DNA from: Bacillota bacterium
GTDB lineage: Bacteria > Bacillota > Clostridia > DSM-8532
Length of the DNA: 9,191 nt
Direction: 5' to 3'
Assembly (NCBI GenBank): GCA_023440865.1
Contig: JAEXRM010000013.1
Coordinates: 1-9,191 of the forward strand
Part shown: one piece after another, positions 6,450 to 9,191 of the stretch
How the letters are laid out: each line of letters starts with the position of its first letter
How positions within the stretch are numbered: position 1 is the stretch's first letter
Position numbers and translations under genes: made by a program
The notes under the pieces: model-generated
Databases searched by the model: none
What the model was told of the DNA's origin: nothing
Seen by the model: only the letters and a program-made list of their open reading frames with translations

Positions 6450-8397
6450 CCGGCCCCCTCTCCTCCTCGAGCGCGTTTCCTCCGAGCCGCTTGGCACGGT
6501 ACATCGCCCGGTCGGCCTGCTTGAGCAGCATGCCCGGATCCTGACCTTGATCGGGATAGCGGCTGACACCAACGCTTGCCAGCACCCGTGCCGTGACACC
6601 GGCAACACGGATGGGTGCGGAGATCTCCCCGATGAGTTTTTCCGCCAGCTGCCTCACCTCATCGGGGGACAGGTCCGCCACCACCGCGACGAACTCGTCA
6701 CCGCCAAGACGGCAGGCAAAGCGCCCCTGCTCCACGGAATCGCCGATCACCTCGCGGAACACCCGCCCCACCTCCTGCAGCACCAGATCGCCGACATGAT
6801 GGCCATGCTGGTCGTTGATGGGCTTGAACCGGTCGAGATCGACAAGCATCAGGGAGAATGGCCGCTGTGACGCAATGAAGTCATGGAGCGTCTTTCTCAG
6901 ATAGTGGCGGTTCGGCAGCTGAGTCAGCACATCGAAATGCGCCAGTCGGAACATCTCGGCCTCGGAACGGCGCAGGTGCTCCGACTGGGTCGCCAGATCC
7001 TCGTTGGTTGACTGAAGCTCCTGAAACAGCTCATCGAGCGTCGCGCTCATGAACCGGAAATTATCAGCCAGGGCATCGATCTCCGTGATGCCGCTGGGTG
7101 CGATCTCCGGCCGGTTCCCGCCGCCAAGTCCTGACAGCAGGCCGGTTGTTCCTTCCGCGAGGCGGTTGAGGGCGCGGACAACCACATGGCCGATCGTCAG
7201 CAGCAGCCCCAGTGACAGAAGCAGGAACGGCCCCACCGTCAGTATCATGCGATACTGCAAATCGATGATGTCGTCGACATGCCGCAACGGCAGGGTGATC
7301 AAGGCCGCCTGCCGTTCCATGGTGAAGGACTGGACGAACAGGCCGTCTGCCCATGAGCGATGCAGGAGGTGGGGCTTCGATCGCTCCGCGACCAGCAGCA
7401 GCCCATCTCCAAGATCGATGGAGGCTGCGCGGGCCCAGTCGATGTGGACATCCTCGGTGCTGCCATGCACGTGCAGCTGCTCGGTACCGTCCGGATAAAA
7501 CAGGACGAGCTTCGCCGGCATGTCACGGCTCAGGAACCGGAACGCCTCCTCCAGCCTGGCCGCTTCTATGACGCCATTGAGGGAAAGCGACCGGCGTTCC
7601 GCGTTCGTCCACCCTGCCATCTCGCGGCTCATGCCGGAGGCCATCGAGGTGGTGAAGCCGCGGGCCTTGCCGACGATCTCTCGCATGGAAGACAAGCCGG
7701 CGAACAAGTAAAGCAGCATGGCGCAAAACAGCAGGGGACCAAACGTGGCGTAGATGAGCAGGCTGCGCATCCGGACATGGACCAGCACGGTCGTGTCGGG
7801 GTGCGAGGCGCCATCCTGGGTTTTCCTCCGGCTGAAGCGGAAATGCGGGGACACGTGCCGGTGCCAGGAGCGACGCAGCAGCGGCATGCCGATGACAATG
7901 AATGCCTCGACCACCAGCGCGTCCAGCAGGGAGTGAACAAGGTCCTTCGTCACAATAAGCCAAAGCTCCCTGGGATCGTGCACGAAGCCCAGCAGCAGGG
8001 CGACCAGAAAGAAGGGAACTGCGATCCCCATGACGAACAAGGCCTGTGCCAGCAGCAGTCTCCGTCTGAGCAGGACATGCAGCAGGGCCACGATGATGAA
8101 CTGCAACACATGCAGCAAGTGGATCGGATCGGCATTCACCAGCAGCCACGCGGCACCGTGGGCAAGCACCGCGCCCACGATGCAGGCGGCAGGCCCATAC
8201 AGACCCAGCAGCAGCAGCAGGAAGAAGCCTGTGAAGATGAAGGATTCATCGAAGAAATAGTACACGGGAAGGCATGAGGAAAGAACCGCCGCACCGATCA
8301 GCATGATCAGGAGAACCGGGTTGGCCGAGCTTGCGTAGGCCGGTCCGGACGGAATCCCCACCTTTTCGAAGTTGTGCGGGTGGTGCTCTCGCTTCAT
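6442..8397 (-). CDS. Membrane-bound sensory diguanylate cyclase (multi-TM, extracytoplasmic region, HAMP, GGDEF)
   Basis: A 651-residue enzyme predicted to make cyclic-di-GMP from two GTP. Residues 27-175 hold five or six hydrophobic spans resembling a membrane sensor module. Further spans at about 211-234 and 385-407 enclose an extracytoplasmic segment of about 150 residues (235-384). A HAMP-like helix pair (408-460) and a short coiled coil (452-482) lead to the GGDEF domain (about 482-645). In it D520 in VDLDRFKPIND, N528, D537 and GGDEF at 565-569 are all present, so it should be active. The inhibitory I-site RxxD expected at 556-559 reads EQGR, so feedback inhibition by product is probably absent. 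No EAL or HD-GYP domain is present. The ATG at 8397 has GGAGAGG 4 bases upstream; an upstream ATG at 8448 lacks such a site. First gene of an operon with the lipoprotein. Confidence 0.95.
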   Translation of the reverse strand: MKREHHPHNFEKVGIPSGPAYASSANPVLLIMLIGAAVLSSCLPVYYFFDESFIFTGFFLLLLLGLYGPAACIVGAVLAHGAAWLLVNADPIHLLHVLQFIIVALLHVLLRRRLLLAQALFVMGIAVPFFLVALLLGFVHDPRELWLIVTKDLVHSLLDALVVEAFIVIGMPLLRRSWHRHVSPHFRFSRRKTQDGASHPDTTVLVHVRMRSLLIYATFGPLLFCAMLLYLFAGLSSMREIVGKARGFTTSMASGMSREMAGWTNAERRSLSLNGVIEAARLEEAFRFLSRDMPAKLVLFYPDGTEQLHVHGSTEDVHIDWARAASIDLGDGLLLVAERSKPHLLHRSWADGLFVQSFTMERQAALITLPLRHVDDIIDLQYRMILTVGPFLLLSLGLLLTIGHVVVRALNRLAEGTTGLLSGLGGGNRPEIAPSGITEIDALADNFRFMSATLDELFQELQSTNEDLATQSEHLRRSEAEMFRLAHFDVLTQLPNRHYLRKTLHDFIASQRPFSLMLVDLDRFKPINDQHGHHVGDLVLQEVGRVFREVIGDSVEQGRFACRLGGDEFVAVVADLSPDEVRQLAEKLIGEISAPIRVAGVTARVLASVGVSRYPDQGQDPGMLLKQADRAMYRAKRLGGNALEEERGPDA

Positions 8398-8479
8398 ATC
8401 GCCTCTCCAACTATCACTTACCACACATTGGATGAGGACAATCGACACCCGCTCGGGGAGCGTAACGCCATTGGCGGAG

Positions 8480-8520
8480 AAAAAAATAAGGCCGCTGAAC
8501 CGGGGGGGTTATCAGCAGCC
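8480..8520 (-). terminator. Strong intrinsic terminator upstream of the diguanylate cyclase gene
   Basis: Read on the minus strand, GGCUGCUG (8520-8513) pairs with CAGCGGCC (8497-8490), with one G.U pair. Inside it AACC (8510-8507) pairs with GGUU (8501-8498) around a CCCCC loop. A T-rich tail TTATTTTTTT (8489-8480) follows directly. The polarity is minus only, since the plus-strand reading has no T-run. It ends 83 bases before the cyclase ATG. It therefore either ends an RNA arising further right, or attenuates transcription into the cyclase operon. Confidence 0.8.
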
Positions 8521-8525
8521 GGAGG

Positions 8526-8609
8526 TCACGATTTCCATTGGAATTCATCGGGTTGGCACGCGATCTGACGTGGTCCGCGTACAGGTGAGGCATCGCTGAT
8601 TTGCATCAT
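8526..8609 (-). CDS. Possible 27-residue small ORF in the cyclase leader
   Basis: The frame begins with two successive ATG codons (8609 and 8606). GGAG lies 4 bases before the first and 7 before the second, a good distance for the latter. The translation starts MMQISDASPV and ends EFQWKS; it has no membrane span and no run of regulatory codons. The stop (8528-8526) lies only 5 bases before the terminator hairpin, and a candidate promoter lies upstream (8656-8684). The order promoter, binding site, ORF, terminator is gene-like, but such a short frame can occur by chance. It could also be a leader peptide controlling the terminator. Confidence 0.22.
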   Translation of the reverse strand: MMQISDASPVRGPRQIACQPDEFQWKS

Positions 8610-8614
8610 GATGC
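8603..8614. promoter_or_regulatory. 12-bp perfect palindrome GCATCATGATGC
   Basis: The palindrome lies in the divergent regulatory region and covers both start codons of the possible small ORF. It could be a transcription-factor operator downstream of the minus-strand promoter. Only one copy is seen in the window. Confidence 0.3.
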
Positions 8615-8656
8615 TCCGACAGGTTGTCCGTGTGCACGCGCGCCGCCTTTCGGATT

Positions 8657-8675
8657 TTGTATACACATGGTACAA
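8657..8675. promoter_or_regulatory. Inverted repeat TTGTA-N9-TACAA overlapping both promoters
   Basis: TTGTA (8657-8661) and TACAA (8671-8675) are perfect inverted arms with 9 bases between them, and a second palindrome TGTATACA (8658-8665) overlaps the left arm. The 19-bp element covers the plus-strand -10 box and the minus-strand -10 box. It is a sensible place for a repressor serving both genes, but no regulator is known and the arms are short. Confidence 0.35.
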
Positions 8676-8676
8676 T
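8668..8676 (+). promoter_or_regulatory. Extended -10 promoter for the secreted-protein gene
   Basis: TGGTACAAT is an extended -10 element: TG one base before TACAAT (8671-8676). The -35 position (8648-8653, TTTCGG) is poor, as is common for extended -10 promoters. The predicted start is near 8683, giving a leader of about 208 nt before the ATG at 8891. Confidence 0.5.
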
Positions 8677-8682
8677 GATGTC

Positions 8683-8810
8683 CATTAGCAGCTTCATCAG
8701 AAGAGGGTCGCCGCCCGATCCACCCGCAACAGGTGCGGGACATCCGGTTGGGCGCTTGCCTCTGGCCCAAATGTATCAGCTATCGCCCCTATAGGGGAAC
8801 TACTATTTTT
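8683..8810 (+). ncRNA. Candidate structured cis-regulatory leader RNA, class unrecognised
   Basis: Four consecutive hairpins can be drawn. Hairpin I is GGGTCG (8705-8710) with CGATCC (8716-8721). Hairpin II is CCCGCA (8723-8728) with TGCGGG (8734-8739). Hairpin III is TTGGGC (8748-8753) with GCCCAA (8765-8770) and an 11-base loop. Hairpin IV is CCCC (8786-8789) with GGGG (8794-8797). AGAGG (8702-8706) can pair with CCTCT (8759-8763) in the loop of hairpin III, a possible pseudoknot that overlaps hairpin I by two bases. GGGCG (8750-8754) can alternatively pair with CGCCC (8784-8788). A T-rich stretch TATTTTT (8804-8810) follows hairpin IV, but that 4-bp stem is weak for a terminator. The stretch GGCCCAAATGTATCAGCTA is faintly like the 3' part of ydaO (cyclic-di-AMP) riboswitches, but the conserved 5' elements are missing. 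I do not assign a class. Confidence 0.4.
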
Positions 8811-8890
8811 CGAAATGACACACAACCCTTTCCCACCAATGGTTTTCACTGCATGAGAAGACTCTGAGCGGAGCGAGGGCAATCACACAC

Positions 8891-9191
8891 ATGAGCGAAC
8901 CGAAGCGCATCCGATCCCGTGGGTTGACCACCCTGACGCTGCTCCTGTCCGGCATGATGGTTTTTTCCATCCACATGCCGGCGCGATCCCCTGACAACAG
9001 CAAAACCAGTGCCGCCTCCGTTCCGGCGGAAAGCGCCGCAATCCTGCCTTCCCACCTCGCAGGCCAGACGGATGTCACTGCCGGTTCCGGCCCCGCGGAC
9101 ACCCTGGTCATGCAAGCGGATGACACCGCAGGAAGTGCGGATATCGCCATCGGCATCACCAGCCCAAGCTCGATTGCGGGCGGAGCTGCTT
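8891..9191 (+). CDS. N-terminus of a secreted or exported protein, cut off at the right edge
   Basis: An open frame of 100 codons runs off the window without a stop. The N-terminus is a classical signal peptide: basic residues K5, R6, R8, R10, a hydrophobic core at about 12-27, and a possible cleavage site after MPA (residue 31). The following 70 residues are rich in Ala, Ser, Thr, Gly and Asp with no recognisable domain, typical of an exported linker or prosegment. No in-frame ATG or GTG is seen in the roughly 45 bases before 8891, and GGAG/GAGGG (8870-8879) lies about 11 bases upstream, a somewhat distant binding site. The long structured leader before it suggests regulation after transcription begins. 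The product is unknown; a cell-surface protein or cell-wall enzyme would fit such an N-terminus. Confidence 0.75.
   Translation, partial: MSEPKRIRSRGLTTLTLLLSGMMVFSIHMPARSPDNSKTSAASVPAESAAILPSHLAGQTDVTAGSGPADTLVMQADDTAGSADIAIGITSPSSIAGGAA

Larger units (their letters stand above)
8656..8684 (-). promoter_or_regulatory. Candidate minus-strand promoter for the small ORF / cyclase operon
   Basis: TGGACA (8684-8679; five of six to TTGACA) is followed after exactly 17 bases by TACAAA (8661-8656; four of six to TATAAT). The start would be near 8649. The RNA would cross the small ORF and the terminator at 8480-8520 before reaching the cyclase at 8397, a leader of about 250 nt. It overlaps the opposing plus-strand -10 element, so the two promoters may compete. 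No better promoter was found nearer the cyclase start. Confidence 0.4.

Noticed and set aside
7360..8277. 305-codon plus-strand frame antisense to the cyclase gene
   Set aside because: The Gln/His-rich translation mirrors the Leu/Val codons of the membrane spans on the other strand; there is no independent support.
8554..8570. TGGCAC-like -24 element suggesting a sigma54 promoter
   Set aside because: The required GC/TGC -12 element at the right spacing is not present.
8675..8794. 39-codon plus-strand frame starting ATGATG in the divergent region
   Set aside because: Its first ATG lies inside the -10 box, it has no Shine-Dalgarno sequence, and the sequence is better explained as structured leader RNA.
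8683..8810. Assignment of the leader as a cyclic-di-AMP (ydaO) or cyclic-di-GMP (GEMM) riboswitch
   Set aside because: Only a short 3' stretch resembles ydaO and its conserved 5' elements are absent; none of the GEMM core sequences are seen.
8803..9159. 118-codon and overlapping 89-codon minus-strand frames at the right edge
   Set aside because: They are antisense to the open plus-strand frame with a clear signal peptide and show no domain of their own.

Overview
The window is GC-rich bacterial chromosome. It has strong purine-rich Shine-Dalgarno sequences, sigma70/sigmaA-type promoters with 17-bp spacers, a lipobox lipoprotein and a Firmicutes-style SNF2 helicase-associated domain. Together these suggest a high-GC Bacillota (Paenibacillaceae-like) host. 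That is inference from gene style, not proof, and no rRNA or core marker is present. I see no tRNA, CRISPR array, insertion sequence or phage gene.

Layout, left to right. At the left edge a minus-strand gene appears to begin at position 4; only its promoter, ribosome binding site and start codon are inside the window. Next, on the minus strand (101-1276), is a small polytopic membrane protein of the DUF5684 type with an NPF/NPY-rich head and a long Gly-Pro-Tyr tail encoded by tandem DNA repeats. A 271-bp divergent promoter region (1277-1547) separates it from a 1115-residue SNF2-family ATPase on the plus strand (1548-4895). This ATPase converges on a two-gene minus-strand operon read from right to left: a membrane-bound GGDEF diguanylate cyclase (6442-8397) overlapped by 8 bases by an extracellular solute-binding lipoprotein (4968-6449). 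The last part is a 493-bp divergent regulatory region (8398-8890) and the start of a secreted protein (8891 to the right edge, cut off).

How the parts may work together. The translationally coupled cyclase and binding lipoprotein look like a sensory pair: the lipoprotein could capture a ligand outside the cell and report to the cyclase's extracytoplasmic region, changing cyclic-di-GMP. No permease genes accompany the lipoprotein, so a sensing rather than transport role is plausible but unproven. The cyclase lacks the usual RxxD product-inhibition site.

The regulatory region 8398-8890 is the densest part of the window. On the minus strand it holds a candidate promoter, a possible 27-codon reading frame, and a strong intrinsic terminator placed upstream of the cyclase gene. 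On the plus strand it holds an extended -10 promoter and a roughly 200-nt leader with four successive hairpins in front of the secreted-protein gene. I cannot assign that leader to a known riboswitch class, and it is the best candidate here for something undescribed.
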